Shown here: one piece after another, positions 38,201 to 46,979 of the stretch
Numbering within the stretch: position 1 is the first letter of the stretch
Layout: each line of letters begins with the position of its first letter
Assembly (NCBI GenBank): GCA_947504025.1
Contig: CANNFX010000001.1
Location: forward strand, 434,001 to 498,000
From: an uncultured Sphingomonadaceae bacterium
GTDB lineage: Bacteria > Pseudomonadota > Alphaproteobacteria > Sphingomonadales > Sphingomonadaceae
DNA length: 64,000 nucleotides
Reading direction: 5' to 3'
The notes under the pieces: model-generated
Seen by the model: the letters and a program-made list of their open reading frames with translations, nothing else
What the model was told of the DNA's origin: nothing
Databases searched by the model: none
Translations under genes and position numbers: made by a program

Positions 38201-39400
38201 AGCGCCTTGCTGGACCAAACCGGTGAACTGAATATCGCCGGAAATCAGGCGTTCAATTGTCAGTTCATGCGTAGCGGTCAGATCTCGAAATGGACCGTTC
38301 AGAGTCGCCCGTAACTGCGTACGTTCGAGCACTACGTCCGGGGCCAGCAACTGTGGGTCGGTGAGCACCGCGTCCAACTGGAGGCCGTCAAATATATTGC
38401 CGGCCAGATCGACTGCGCCTGCCAAATCAGCGCGAAGAGCGCGGCCGACAATTCTTGCATTGCCATCAAATACGCTGTCTTCCAGCGTTCCGTTGGCGTC
38501 GATCGATACAGCAGCGCCCAGAGCGTCGGCAGCAAGGCCTGTTACGAAATCAGATGAAGCGACCTGACCAAGAACGGCGTAATCGCCATCACGATTGGTA
38601 AATTTGAGAGCCGCAACGCGAGCATCATCCCGGGTGACATAAATGCCTCCATTCCACTCACGCCACGAACCATCACCAAAAATACGGGCGCGATAGCCGT
38701 TCGCCGTTCCGATCATCGTGGCCAGCGCCCCACCTTTCGGTGCGCGATAGTCGAGATCGACATCGAATTTATCAGCGTCAGGTTCGGCATCAATCAATGC
38801 CGACAAGCTGTCCTGATCACCCAGTTTTCCGTCAGCTTTGACGTAAACGCGTCCACCACGAATATCCGACTTGGCGAGCAAGTTCAGCTTTTGCGCCTGC
38901 TTGCCGGCCACTCCTGCAGCGAGTGTTAGATTGTCGATTTCCAGATGATCGATACGAATATCGAAATCTGGCAAGATCGGTGCATCGGGATCACCAGAAT
39001 TGAGTTCGGGCAAGCGCAACAAAGTCCCCCGCCGTGTCACCAGCTTGCGGACATCTAGCCCGCTAGTGAGCCAGCTCAAGGGACGCCAATCCAATTCCAC
39101 CTTCGGAATTTCAAGAAATTTCCCTTTGGGATCGGAAAGCACCACATCATGCAGCACCGCTTCACCATATAGATCCCCCTCTATCCGGCCGATTGATATT
39201 TTGAGGCCGGACGCAGGCGCCACCTTGGCGATTTGGTCAGCAATGAAACGTTGGCCGATCGGGCTGTTAAAGACCGCTGCGGCGACGACGATGAGCAGAA
39301 CAAGCGCGGCGACACCGCGCAGAACCCACTTCCCGAAACGGCGGGCTGCCCCGCGCTTCGTCTCCTCCGCTTTGCCAGGAGCCTCGGTCTCCTCTGGCAT
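35201..39400 (-). CDS. tamB: Translocation and assembly module inner-membrane subunit TamB
   Basis: A very large protein (1399 residues) of the AsmA/TamB type, thought to bridge inner and outer membrane and, with TamA, to help outer-membrane assembly or lipid transfer. It has a cytoplasmic N-terminal tail, one membrane helix (about 30-47), a long beta-rich region with repetitive LRG/DGN-like strands, and the conserved C-terminal TamB domain (DUF490; near LFGGSITTLSATDALQLG). It is slightly longer than E. coli TamB. The start overlaps the tamA stop as TGATG. Confidence 0.95.
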   Translation of the reverse strand: MPEETEAPGKAEETKRGAARRFGKWVLRGVAALVLLIVVAAAVFNSPIGQRFIADQIAKVAPASGLKISIGRIEGDLYGEAVLHDVVLSDPKGKFLEIPKVELDWRPLSWLTSGLDVRKLVTRRGTLLRLPELNSGDPDAPILPDFDIRIDHLEIDNLTLAAGVAGKQAQKLNLLAKSDIRGGRVYVKADGKLGDQDSLSALIDAEPDADKFDVDLDYRAPKGGALATMIGTANGYRARIFGDGSWREWNGGIYVTRDDARVAALKFTNRDGDYAVLGQVASSDFVTGLAADALGAAVSIDANGTLEDSVFDGNARIVGRALRADLAGAVDLAGNIFDGLQLDAVLTDPQLLAPDVVLERTQLRATLNGPFRDLTATHELTIERLISGDIQFTGLVQQGAAKFDGVRWKVPLDATVERILTGSDFADPQLMNGTLGGSVTYTGGKLISDDLAVRFPGATADLALRGDVERGGYALAGPVTLKGLLFDDLGTVDANAKVRFSIGSGVPWKLRANFIGRMPRVTNATLANLAGGNIRFRGAFGVGGAEAIAFKDVRMDASKLTLTFGGRIANGATTLAGNGKHSRYGDFTVEGELANDGPRAVLIFADPLPAAGLRDVRVALSPIENGFDIETSGGSILGPFNGNLNLFAPEGGPTRIAIDRLEVWKTDVTGDLTLSDAGATGTLALAGGGLDGTIALSPRGSGQGFNVDLRASRATFGGETPISIAQGRIEAQGVLGDNGNMISGNAFAQGITYGNIFIGKLAARVTRNEDETGDFVAELSGRRGSRFNLQLRGNIERNALNVRARGDFAGRRISMPRHAVLVRQGDGGWRLQPAQLSYGNGIAIAEGRFGGAGPAELEMKLSKVPLSLLDVVAVDLGLGGTISGLIDLRGNGSGVPVGNARVRVKNLTRSGLVLSSQPVNLALVGNLMASRMDMRAVLDDAKGNRLGRVQGRVTNLGSGDDLYKRLSRGNLFAQLRYSGPADALWRLAAVDAFDLTGPVRVAADATGTFENPSVRGSLASDDLRLQSSLSGTDITGIKARGNFAGSLLRLTSFSGKAPNGGRVSGSGTVDLSGLGPRGPKIDLRAAADKARLLDGNGISATITGPLRIMSNGIGGTIAGRVKINKATWKLGTAADDVKLPNIKTREINTRLDVRPVNVRRQPWRYLIDAKGNNRIDVDGMGLNSEWGADIRLRGTTSDPRIGGEARVVRGDYSFAGTRFELTRGRIAFDASGPVDPRLDILAETEADGLDVQVAVTGNAQSPEITFSSTPALPEEELLARLLFGGSITTLSATDALQLGTALASLRGDGGGGLDPINSLRTAIGLDRLRIVGADPALNRQTGVALGKNFGRKFYVEIITDGRGYSATELEFRVTRWLSLLAAVSTVGRQSVNAEISRDY

Positions 39401-41538
39401 CAGAATGCCTGACCCAATGCGACGTAGACGGCCACAGGGCTATCATCCGGACCGGGATTGATCGGTACACCCACATCAACCCGGATCGGACCAAAGGCGG
39501 TGTGATAGCGGATACCAACGCCCGCTCCGACTTTAATTCGGTCAAAGTCGGGCGTCGGATCGCGGCCGACCGATCCAGCATCCACAAATGGCACAATCGA
39601 AACTGCTCCATCCAGCAACCCGGTGCGAATGCGCGCTTCGGCGGATAGTTCGATCAGACTACGGCCGCCGCTCGGCTCTCCGGCCGTGTCACGCGGGCCG
39701 ATTGCCTGGTACCCATATCCACGCACCGATCCACCGCCACCTGAATAAAGGCGCCGAGAAGGTGCGATATTGCCCAGTTCCGCGCCCGGAATGCTAGCAA
39801 GGCGGATACGGCCGGCCAGCACTGATGCATTGCCAACACTGCGATAGAAGCTCGCATCAAGCTGGCTGCGAAGGTAGAAGCTTTCCGTCCCGTCATTCCG
39901 AGACACCTCTGGCGAAAGCTTGCCACCCAACCTGAAGCCTTCTGTCGGATCGAGTAGGCTATCGCTGGTATCAATCAGAGCTGACGCAGGCAGAGCAAAC
40001 ACAAAATAGGTGTCACGCGGTTGCCGCACGCCGTTAACGTCCGCGGGACGTTCGCCAGATGCGATCGCCTCAACTCCGACGCTCCAACTGAGCGGCTTTT
40101 GGAACAGCAAAGTCGAAACACGTTCGTAAGAAACAATTGCAGCTACGGTCCTCGCATCAAAGGCATCGCTGTCGATTGTCGAGGCGTAGAGGTCAGCATT
40201 CAAAATCCGGTCACGTCCACCGAAATTATTTCGCCGGAATGTTACCCCTGCGAGCTGTTCCTGAGTGCCGGCAATACCGCGTATTTTCAGCGATCCTTCG
40301 GGCGGGAAGAAGTTGCGATGCTCCCAGCTAGCTTCGAGCCGGACGCCTTCCTCAGTGCCAAAACCAATGGCACCTGCGATCGTCCGAACGGGCGCACGGG
40401 TAATGTTCGCTTCCAAATCGACCACGCCCGGCCGGTCGCCGGTTGGCGGCGACGCTTGGCGCGGTGTCAGCGTAACGGCTGAAACAAGTCCGGTAGCGGT
40501 GATCGCGCGGCGCAGATCGAATTCAAGACTACGCCGATAGACATCGCCCGATTCGAACCGGGCAATCGTCGACAAATGCTTGCCCGACAGGAACTTCGGA
40601 TCCTGCGAGATCACTTCGCCAAACACGAACTTGCCGCCCGGCTCTACCGGCATCGTCAGATCACCCTCTGTGCGCAGATGGTCGATCAGCAATTCAGGTT
40701 CGTCCACTTTGGCGAAAGGATAGCCAGTTTCACCCAATCTTGCATCCAGGTCATAACGTTCGGCAACGATCGCATCGCTGAGCAGAGGATCGCCTGACTG
40801 TATTTCAAATGCAGCACGCAGATCGTCATAGTCTGGTGCCGCCCCCAGATTGCCGAGGTCTATCGCCCCGAAACGGTACTGCGTCCCGGGCAAGACATCG
40901 AAGCGGGCGCTTGGACGCTCAGCCGTAGTAACGTCGTCGGCCGACAGGCCGCCAACCGTTCGAATGACCTGGCCATCATAATAACCATATACGCGCAACA
41001 AGCGGCGAAGAAGCAGCTCATCCTCGCGGGCACGAGCGCTCAACAGAGCTAGATTTTCGTCATCGGCGCCCGAGAGCCCCTCTATGGTCGAAAGCGCTTC
41101 GAAACGGCTGAGAAATTCAGCCTGTTCGGGGAAGCGATCAGAATCGTCAGGAAGGGCTAGAACCAAATTTCGGGAAATCTGCTTGAGATCAGCCCCGACG
41201 AGCAACGGCGCCGGACCATCATCATCGATCGCTGCGAATTCGGCGTCTTCCGCGGGCTCAAGAGGAGCGAGCTGCGGAAGCTCGGTATCCTCGGGCCATG
41301 GCACAGTAAGTTCGGGCAATTCGGCGAGAGGGGAATCGGGTTCAAGAACCGGGCCAGTGGCTTCGGCATCCTGCGCGCTATCCGAGACACCGCCCTGCGC
41401 CCAAACTTCCGGGTTCTCGACCGCGGAATCGGGTATTAGATCTTCTAGGCTTTGCGAGGCTTCACTATCTTGTGCCGAGGCCGCTTGCGGCTGGAACAAT
41501 AGAGCAGCAGCTAGTGCTGCACCCAAACTACACCGCAC
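39400..41538 (-). CDS. tamA: Outer-membrane protein TamA (Omp85/BamA family)
   Basis: Outer-membrane partner of TamB. I chose the GTG at 41538, 11 nt after the bpt stop, because it begins a normal signal peptide (MRCSLGAALAAALLFQPQAASAQ). The longer frame to 41652 would overlap bpt by over 100 nt. The 712 residues then have an acidic linker of about 100 residues, POTRA-like repeats, and a C-terminal beta-barrel ending in a terminal phenylalanine, with the GGxxVRGY motif (GGGGSVRGYGYQ). Confidence 0.93.
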   Translation of the reverse strand: MRCSLGAALAAALLFQPQAASAQDSEASQSLEDLIPDSAVENPEVWAQGGVSDSAQDAEATGPVLEPDSPLAELPELTVPWPEDTELPQLAPLEPAEDAEFAAIDDDGPAPLLVGADLKQISRNLVLALPDDSDRFPEQAEFLSRFEALSTIEGLSGADDENLALLSARAREDELLLRRLLRVYGYYDGQVIRTVGGLSADDVTTAERPSARFDVLPGTQYRFGAIDLGNLGAAPDYDDLRAAFEIQSGDPLLSDAIVAERYDLDARLGETGYPFAKVDEPELLIDHLRTEGDLTMPVEPGGKFVFGEVISQDPKFLSGKHLSTIARFESGDVYRRSLEFDLRRAITATGLVSAVTLTPRQASPPTGDRPGVVDLEANITRAPVRTIAGAIGFGTEEGVRLEASWEHRNFFPPEGSLKIRGIAGTQEQLAGVTFRRNNFGGRDRILNADLYASTIDSDAFDARTVAAIVSYERVSTLLFQKPLSWSVGVEAIASGERPADVNGVRQPRDTYFVFALPASALIDTSDSLLDPTEGFRLGGKLSPEVSRNDGTESFYLRSQLDASFYRSVGNASVLAGRIRLASIPGAELGNIAPSRRLYSGGGGSVRGYGYQAIGPRDTAGEPSGGRSLIELSAEARIRTGLLDGAVSIVPFVDAGSVGRDPTPDFDRIKVGAGVGIRYHTAFGPIRVDVGVPINPGPDDSPVAVYVALGQAF

Positions 41539-41548
41539 CAGTGAGTGG

Positions 41549-42403
41549 TTATTCAGCCATCTTATATTGCTGCTGTCCACCGGGTACGCCGTCCTTGAGG
41601 CCACCGTCAGGCTGCACACTGCAGGCAGATTTAGGTGCTGTCGCTTTAGCAATTAATTGATCCTGCTCTTCGCGACTAAGGCGCTGCCAGCCATCGGGAG
41701 TGAGATGTTCAAGCGGACGATAGCGGACCTTATACTGCATCCTTGCTGAACCTTCGACCCAATAGCCCAGATAAACATAGGGCAACGTCTCTGCCGCTGC
41801 GCGGCGGATATGATCAAGAATGATGTAATTTCCAAGACCTGACCGCTCTTCATGCTCTGGGTCGTAGAAGCTGTAGATCATCGACAGTCCGTCAGCCTGC
41901 CGGTCGGTAAGACAGGCGCCGACCAGTCGGCTCGGCTTTCCGTCCACAGAAGGCTCTCTATATTCAATAACATAGCTTGAGACAGGCGTATGTTCCACCA
42001 TATCGGCGAAATCGATCTCATCCATTGATGTCATCCCGCCGCCAGGATGACGAACGCCGAGATATTTCTGTAGTAATTCGAACTGTTCGTCCGTCGCCCA
42101 GGGGCGGCATTCGGTTGTCACAAGATCGCTGTTGCGACGCATATTCTTGCGCTGGGTTGCCGACGATTCGAAGTCAATTGCAGCAACACGAACCGAAACA
42201 CACGCCTGACAGCCCAGGCAACTGGGACGATAAGCGACTGTCTGACTGCGGCGGAAACCAATCCTGCCAAGCGCATCATTCAGCGCATCAGCATGCGGTC
42301 CCTTAAGCTCGGTGAATACCTTACGTTCGCTCCGACCAGGCAGGTACGGACACGGCGCCGGGCTGGTCACGAAGAAACGGGGAAAGCGAACTGGGGCCGT
42401 CAC
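41549..42403 (-). CDS. bpt: Leucyl/arginyl-tRNA--protein transferase (Bpt/Ate type)
   Basis: N-end rule enzyme of 284 residues that adds leucine from aminoacyl-tRNA to proteins with N-terminal Asp or Glu, marking them for ClpS/ClpAP. It contains the N-terminal [13 protein letters not shown] and [11 protein letters not shown], and the C-terminal GNYIILDHI and [15 protein letters not shown], all typical of bacterial Bpt and eukaryotic ATE1. Substrate preference (Leu or Arg) cannot be told from sequence. tamA starts 11 nt downstream. Confidence 0.95.
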   Translation of the reverse strand: MTAPVRFPRFFVTSPAPCPYLPGRSERKVFTELKGPHADALNDALGRIGFRRSQTVAYRPSCLGCQACVSVRVAAIDFESSATQRKNMRRNSDLVTTECRPWATDEQFELLQKYLGVRHPGGGMTSMDEIDFADMVEHTPVSSYVIEYREPSVDGKPSRLVGACLTDRQADGLSMIYSFYDPEHEERSGLGNYIILDHIRRAAAETLPYVYLGYWVEGSARMQYKVRYRPLEHLTPDGWQRLSREEQDQLIAKATAPKSACSVQPDGGLKDGVPGGQQQYKMAE

Positions 42404-42500
42404 GGCTTTAGTTTGGTCCTTTGGTCAGGGCCCGAAGTCAGGCACATTCTCGGTTGGCGAAAACATACTATGCATGACCGCCACGTTGGGTGAAACAGCT

Positions 42501-42521
42501 TTAACCACAATTCATGGTTAA
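42501..42521. promoter_or_regulatory. Inverted repeat between ilvA and bpt
   Basis: TTAACCA-N7-TGGTTAA, perfect 7-nt arms, about 98 nt upstream of the bpt start. Read outward each arm begins TTAACC, like a CtrA half-site, but the two TTAA blocks are 13 nt apart and not 7. Confidence 0.4.
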
Positions 42522-42570
42522 TCACACCTTACTTTGCACAGTTGTACCCAAACATACGCCGGGCGGCCTA

Positions 42571-43848
42571 TCAGTTCAGCTCGACCTGCGTGACCTTATA
42601 ACCCTTTTCTCGCAAAGACTTAATGAGGGCGTTTAGTTGATCTGCGTCACGCGCCTCGCACTCAATATCAGTGATTAATCCCTTCGCAGGCAACGTGGTA
42701 AAGATACGCTGATGATATATTTCAATGATGTTCACGTTGTGCGCATCGAATTCACTCATCACCTTAAACAGCGCGCCGGGGCGATCCTGAAGGGTGACAC
42801 GCAACCGCGCCAAGCGGCCCGAACGGGCAAGATCGCGCAGCAGCACATTCGCCAGCAAGCGTGTGTCGATATTACCGCCGCACAGTATAATGCCCAGCTT
42901 CTTGCCAGCGAAGCGGTCAGGGTCAGCCAGCACTGCGGCAAGTCCAGCTGAACCGGCACCTTCGACAACTGTCTTCTCGATCTGGAGGAGAAGCGAAACC
43001 GCCTTTTCTAATGCGGCTTCGTCGACCAACACGATCTCGTCGACAATCTCTGCAATCACTTTCGATGTGAACTTGCCCGGTTCCTTGACCGCGATGCCTT
43101 CAGCCAATGTGTCACCACCGCACGGCATGTCTTCGCCCTTCAGCCGCGCATACATTGACGGAAATAGCTTGGCCTCCACGCCGACCAATTCAATATCAGG
43201 CTTGATCCCGCGCGCGGCGGTTCCGCAACCCGACATCAATCCGCCACCACCAATCGGGATCACCAGCGTATCGAAGTCGGGCACATCGGCCATCATTTCG
43301 AGAGCTACAGTGCCCTGCCCCGCTGCAACCGCCGGATCATCAAACGGATGGACGAACGTAAGCTGCCGCTCGACCTCGAGCTGGCGTGCGTATGCGTAAG
43401 CCTCGTCGAAAGTTTCACCTTCAAGCACGACGTTACCGCCCACGCTTTCGGTCTGCATAACCTTAACTGTCGGAGTGGTCTTCGGCATTACAATTGTAAC
43501 CGGCACACCAAGCCGTGTTCCGTGATAGCTGAGGCCCTGCGCGTGGTTCCCGGCCGAGGCGGCAATAACCCCGCGCTCACGCCGGTCTTTGTCCATCAAC
43601 AGCAGTGCATTTAGCGCCCCGCGCTCCTTGTATGCTGCAGTAAATTGCAAGTTTTCAAATTTCAGCCAAATCTCTGCACCAGTGATGTTGGAGAGCGTCT
43701 GGCTATGCAGTGTGGGCGTGCGCACAACCGCGCCTTCGATCCGCTCCGCGGCCGCCCGAATGTGATCAATAGTCAGCGACTGATCGGTCGGTTGGGTGCG
43801 TTCCTTGGTGCGGGCGGCGGCAGCGTGTGCTCTGTCGGTCTTGCTCAT
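42571..43848 (-). CDS. ilvA: Threonine ammonia-lyase (threonine deaminase)
   Basis: PLP enzyme that makes 2-oxobutyrate for isoleucine synthesis. I chose the ATG at 43848 because it gives a normal 425-residue protein; the frame extends further but lacks typical coding character. The PLP lysine is Lys74 in AAYKERGALN, SAGNHAQG is conserved, and GGGGLMSG is the phosphate loop. One C-terminal ACT domain (from about residue 345, RLRVTLQDRPGALFKV) is present, as in the shorter IlvA type. It is divergent from the dehydrogenase gene. Confidence 0.94.
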   Translation of the reverse strand: MSKTDRAHAAAARTKERTQPTDQSLTIDHIRAAAERIEGAVVRTPTLHSQTLSNITGAEIWLKFENLQFTAAYKERGALNALLLMDKDRRERGVIAASAGNHAQGLSYHGTRLGVPVTIVMPKTTPTVKVMQTESVGGNVVLEGETFDEAYAYARQLEVERQLTFVHPFDDPAVAAGQGTVALEMMADVPDFDTLVIPIGGGGLMSGCGTAARGIKPDIELVGVEAKLFPSMYARLKGEDMPCGGDTLAEGIAVKEPGKFTSKVIAEIVDEIVLVDEAALEKAVSLLLQIEKTVVEGAGSAGLAAVLADPDRFAGKKLGIILCGGNIDTRLLANVLLRDLARSGRLARLRVTLQDRPGALFKVMSEFDAHNVNIIEIYHQRIFTTLPAKGLITDIECEARDADQLNALIKSLREKGYKVTQVELN

Positions 43849-43956
43849 GCGAATGGCGCGTAAAGCAAAAGCCTGTGATGTGGAAACCAATTTGCCAATC
43901 AGTTTTGGATGCGCGGCGGGCTTGCCTTGTCCGAATTTCCCCCTACCCATGCAGCC

Positions 43957-44859
43957 ATGACGGCTACGAAGAGCATTGCCTTTATTGGGCTTGGAGTGAT
44001 GGGCGCACCAATGGCAGCGCATTTGGCGCGGGCCGGCCATCATGTGACAGTTTTTAACCGCACTGCGTCGCGTGCCGCAGATTGGCTTGCTGGCATCGAG
44101 GCAGATGGGCTGAAAGGTGTTGTAGCTGAAACGCCCCGGCAGGCCGCCAACGGAGCCGATGTGGTCATTACCTGCGTCGGAAATGATGATGATTTAACGC
44201 AAGTAGCCCTGGCGACTGACGGCGCCTTTTCAGCGATGGAGGCTGGCGCGCTCTTCATTGATCACACAACTGTGTCTGCTGATATGGCCCGGCGTCTGGC
44301 CGAAGAGGCAGGCAAACGTGATTTTCAGGCAATCGATGCACCGGTTTCTGGCGGTCAAGCAGGTGCCGAGAATGGCAAATTGGCCATCATGTGCGGCGGT
44401 ACGGCACAGGCAATGGCGCGGGCTACCCCAGTAATGGAAAGCTATGCCGCGCGGATTGTCCATGTTGGCAACGCTGGTGCTGGCCAGACAACCAAGATGG
44501 CCAATCAGATGTGCATCGCCGGAACGCTAGGCGGTTTGAGCGAAGCCATCCGCCTGTCACAGGCTGCAGGGCTGGATACAGACCGCGTTCTGGAAGCTAT
44601 TTCCAGCGGTGCAGCACAGAGCTGGCAGATGGAAAATCGCTGGAAAACAATGGTTCGCGGCGAATTCGATTTCGGCTTTGCGCTCGACTGGATGCGCAAG
44701 GACTTGGACTATGCGCTCGCCGAAGCGGAGCGGCTCGGCCTTGAGACACCTGTGACAACAATGGTCGACGGATTTTACAAGGAATTGCAAGACATCGGGG
44801 CAGGCCGTCAGGATACGAGCGCACTCATCCAGCGACTTCCCAAGGGAGAGAATAAGTGA
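43957..44859 (+). CDS. NAD(P)-dependent beta-hydroxyacid dehydrogenase (3-hydroxyisobutyrate dehydrogenase family)
   Basis: The 300-residue reductase has the Rossmann loop GLGVMGAPMA, the substrate motif DAPVSGGQAGAENG, and the catalytic Lys180 in GQTTKMANQM. The substrate could be 3-hydroxyisobutyrate, tartronate semialdehyde, gamma-hydroxybutyrate or similar. I chose the ATG at 43957, since the 16 residues before it look non-conserved. It is translationally coupled to the amidohydrolase (GTGA). Confidence 0.9.
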   Translation: MTATKSIAFIGLGVMGAPMAAHLARAGHHVTVFNRTASRAADWLAGIEADGLKGVVAETPRQAANGADVVITCVGNDDDLTQVALATDGAFSAMEAGALFIDHTTVSADMARRLAEEAGKRDFQAIDAPVSGGQAGAENGKLAIMCGGTAQAMARATPVMESYAARIVHVGNAGAGQTTKMANQMCIAGTLGGLSEAIRLSQAAGLDTDRVLEAISSGAAQSWQMENRWKTMVRGEFDFGFALDWMRKDLDYALAEAERLGLETPVTTMVDGFYKELQDIGAGRQDTSALIQRLPKGENK

Positions 44860-46550
44860 ATAGACTGATCCGTCCCGCGCTGATGGCCGTTACGGCACTA
44901 GCGGTAACAGTGGCAGCTCCCGCGCTGGCCGATACGCTCGTTGATAACGTGAACGGCATTACCATCGACGAAGACGGCAAAGTGGACCGCTTCACTGCAA
45001 TAGTGATCGGCGACGACGGCCGGATCACCAAAGTTCTGCACCGCGGCGACAAAACGCCGAAAGACATCGACTACCGCGTCGACGGTGAAGGCCGTGTGAT
45101 GCTGCCGGGGATGATAGACGGTCACGCGCATATGATGGGGATTGGTTTCGGCGCGCTCACACTTGACCTATCAGGCACAAAATCGCTCGCCGAAGCTCAG
45201 GCGCTCATCGCCGAATATGCCGCTGAAAACCCGAACCTGCCATGGATCATCGGGCGTGGATGGAACCAAGAGACTTGGAATCTGGGGCGCTTCCCGACCG
45301 CTGCTGAACTCGACAGCGTAGTGGCAGACCGCCCGGTCTGGCTGTCCCGCGTCGATGGCCACGCAGGATGGGCCAACTCAATGGCGTTGAAGGCCGGCAA
45401 TGTTGTTGCGGCTAGCAAAGATCCTGCAGGTGGACGGATCGAACGCCTCAGCGGATCACAGATTCCTTCTGGAGTGCTGGTCGATAATGCACAGGACTTG
45501 ATCGGTAGCAAAATGCCCGCTCCGCGCCCTGAAGATTATGATCTTGCACTCGGCAAGGCGCAGCAGTTGATGCTGAAGAACGGTCTGACGGCAATCTCTG
45601 ACATGGGAACCAGCATTCGTGATTGGCAGGCATTTCGGCGAGCGGGTGATACAAACCGCCTCCGTGTGCGAATTCTCTCCTATGCTGGCGGCACGAAGGA
45701 TATGGAGCTTATAGGCGGCCCGGGCCCGTCAGCATGGCTTTACGGTGACCGCCTTCGCTTGAACGGTGTTAAGCTCTATATTGACGGCGCGCTGGGCTCA
45801 CGCGGTGCAACTTTGAAGAGTGATTACGCTGACGCGCCAGGGCAGCGCGGTCTTGCGATCACTGGGCCGACCCAGTTGCGCAATTTGATGAGCCGAGCGG
45901 CTATCGACAAATTTCAAATCGCTGTTCACGCGATCGGTGATGCGGCCAATGCCGATTTACTCGATGCAATCGACGAACTGGCCAAAACCTACACTGGCGA
46001 CCGGCGCTGGCGGATCGAGCATGCCCAAATCGTCAGTCCATCAGACATCGAAAAGTTCGGCAAGCATGGCATTGTGGCTTCGATGCAACCGGTCCACCAG
46101 ACATCCGACCGGACTATGGCAGAGGCGCGGTTGGGACCAGACCGGCTGGACGGTGCCTATGCCTGGCGAACCATCGCCGATACTGGCGCGGTGTTGGCCT
46201 TTGGTACGGATTCGCCGGTGGAGGCATTGCCGCCATTCGTCGGCCTCGCAGCGGCAATCACGCGTACTGATACCAATGGCGAACCTTTTGGCGGTTGGTA
46301 TCCCGAAGAAGCGGTTTCAAGAGCCGAAGCATTGGCCGCATACACATCCGGAGCAGCCTATGCCGGATTTGCAGATGGCCGCTTCGGAAGGCTGATCCCT
46401 GGCGAATGGGCCGACTTCATCTTTGTCGACCGCGATCCGCTAATGGTATCGCCCGCCGAGTTGCGTCAGACGAATATTCTCGAGACATGGGTGGCTGGAC
46501 GCCGCGAATTTGCAGCGGAGCAGGAACAATCATCGGGGCCGGGTCGTTAA
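44856..46550 (+). CDS. Exported metal-dependent amidohydrolase (Amidohydrolase_3, YtcJ-like)
   Basis: The 564-residue enzyme starts at a GTG that overlaps the previous stop. A signal peptide ends near ALADTLV, so it is probably periplasmic. The metal motif is DGHAH, and VHAIGDAAN and WRIEHAQI are the later histidine motifs. FGTDSPVE has the conserved aspartate. Substrates for this family are mostly unknown. Co-expression with a cytosolic dehydrogenase is odd, because the two enzymes are predicted to be in different compartments. Confidence 0.91.
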   Translation: MNRLIRPALMAVTALAVTVAAPALADTLVDNVNGITIDEDGKVDRFTAIVIGDDGRITKVLHRGDKTPKDIDYRVDGEGRVMLPGMIDGHAHMMGIGFGALTLDLSGTKSLAEAQALIAEYAAENPNLPWIIGRGWNQETWNLGRFPTAAELDSVVADRPVWLSRVDGHAGWANSMALKAGNVVAASKDPAGGRIERLSGSQIPSGVLVDNAQDLIGSKMPAPRPEDYDLALGKAQQLMLKNGLTAISDMGTSIRDWQAFRRAGDTNRLRVRILSYAGGTKDMELIGGPGPSAWLYGDRLRLNGVKLYIDGALGSRGATLKSDYADAPGQRGLAITGPTQLRNLMSRAAIDKFQIAVHAIGDAANADLLDAIDELAKTYTGDRRWRIEHAQIVSPSDIEKFGKHGIVASMQPVHQTSDRTMAEARLGPDRLDGAYAWRTIADTGAVLAFGTDSPVEALPPFVGLAAAITRTDTNGEPFGGWYPEEAVSRAEALAAYTSGAAYAGFADGRFGRLIPGEWADFIFVDRDPLMVSPAELRQTNILETWVAGRREFAAEQEQSSGPGR

Positions 46551-46634
46551 ACCCTATAACGATTCATGAGCCTGCAATAATGCATTGCTAAAGGCATATT
46601 CAGATTACGACGCATTACCGTTCTATTTCCGGAA

Positions 46635-46651
46635 GATCGCTGGTGGCGATC
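46635..46651 (+). promoter_or_regulatory. Hairpin in the leader of the small exported protein
   Basis: GATCGC-TGGTG-GCGATC, a perfect 6-nt stem, 31 nt before the start codon. It could be an operator or an RNA structure. Confidence 0.35.
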
Positions 46652-46682
46652 ATCTGACTACCAGAGAATTCAGGAGTATTTG

Positions 46683-46904
46683 ATGACGTTTAACAAACTT
46701 GCTGCCGCAACCGCTGCCATCACTTTGGCCGCACTTCCAATCACTGCACAAGCTGCCGATGCCAGCCGGGCTTCCAAATCGGCTGCTGCAACCAGCGAAC
46801 TTGGCGATTCGAATCAGCTATTCCTGATCGCCGCCTTGGCTGCCATTGCGCTCGGCATCTTCCTGATCGCCGACGAAGATGATGATGAGCCAGTCAGCGC
46901 CTAA
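46683..46904 (+). CDS. Small exported protein with C-terminal helix and acidic tail
   Basis: The 73-residue protein begins at the ATG at 46683, 6 nt after AGGAG. A clear signal peptide ends ITAQA-ADA. The mature part is a short Ser/Ala-rich linker, one membrane helix (about 46-64, LFLIAALAAIALGIFLIA) and an acidic end (DEDDDEP). I do not know the function. Strong ribosome-binding site and terminator suggest that it is well expressed. Confidence 0.75.
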   Translation: MTFNKLAAATAAITLAALPITAQAADASRASKSAAATSELGDSNQLFLIAALAAIALGIFLIADEDDDEPVSA

Positions 46905-46928
46905 TTCACTACACTACAACTGATACGA

Positions 46929-46955
46929 AAACGGGGCCTTCTGGCCCCGTTTTTG
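46929..46955. terminator. Bidirectional terminator between the small exported protein and tatC
   Basis: An 8-nt stem (ACGGGGCC and GGCCCCGT at 46931-46950) is flanked by GAAA and TTTTT, so it can end transcripts from both sides. Confidence 0.9.
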
Positions 46956-46979
46956 CGTGTTGTGACAACAGCCACAAGA

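Noticed and set aside
41539-41652. N-terminal extension of TamA
   Set aside because: It would overlap the conserved end of bpt by over 100 nt. The GTG at 41538 begins a normal signal peptide.
42501-42521. Calling the bpt dyad a CtrA site
   Set aside because: CtrA sites are direct TTAA-N7-TTAA repeats. Here the blocks are inverted and 13 nt apart, so I list only a dyad.
43849-44043. N-terminal extension of IlvA
   Set aside because: The 65 extra residues overlap the divergent dehydrogenase gene and contain His/Cys-rich sequence unlike threonine deaminase.
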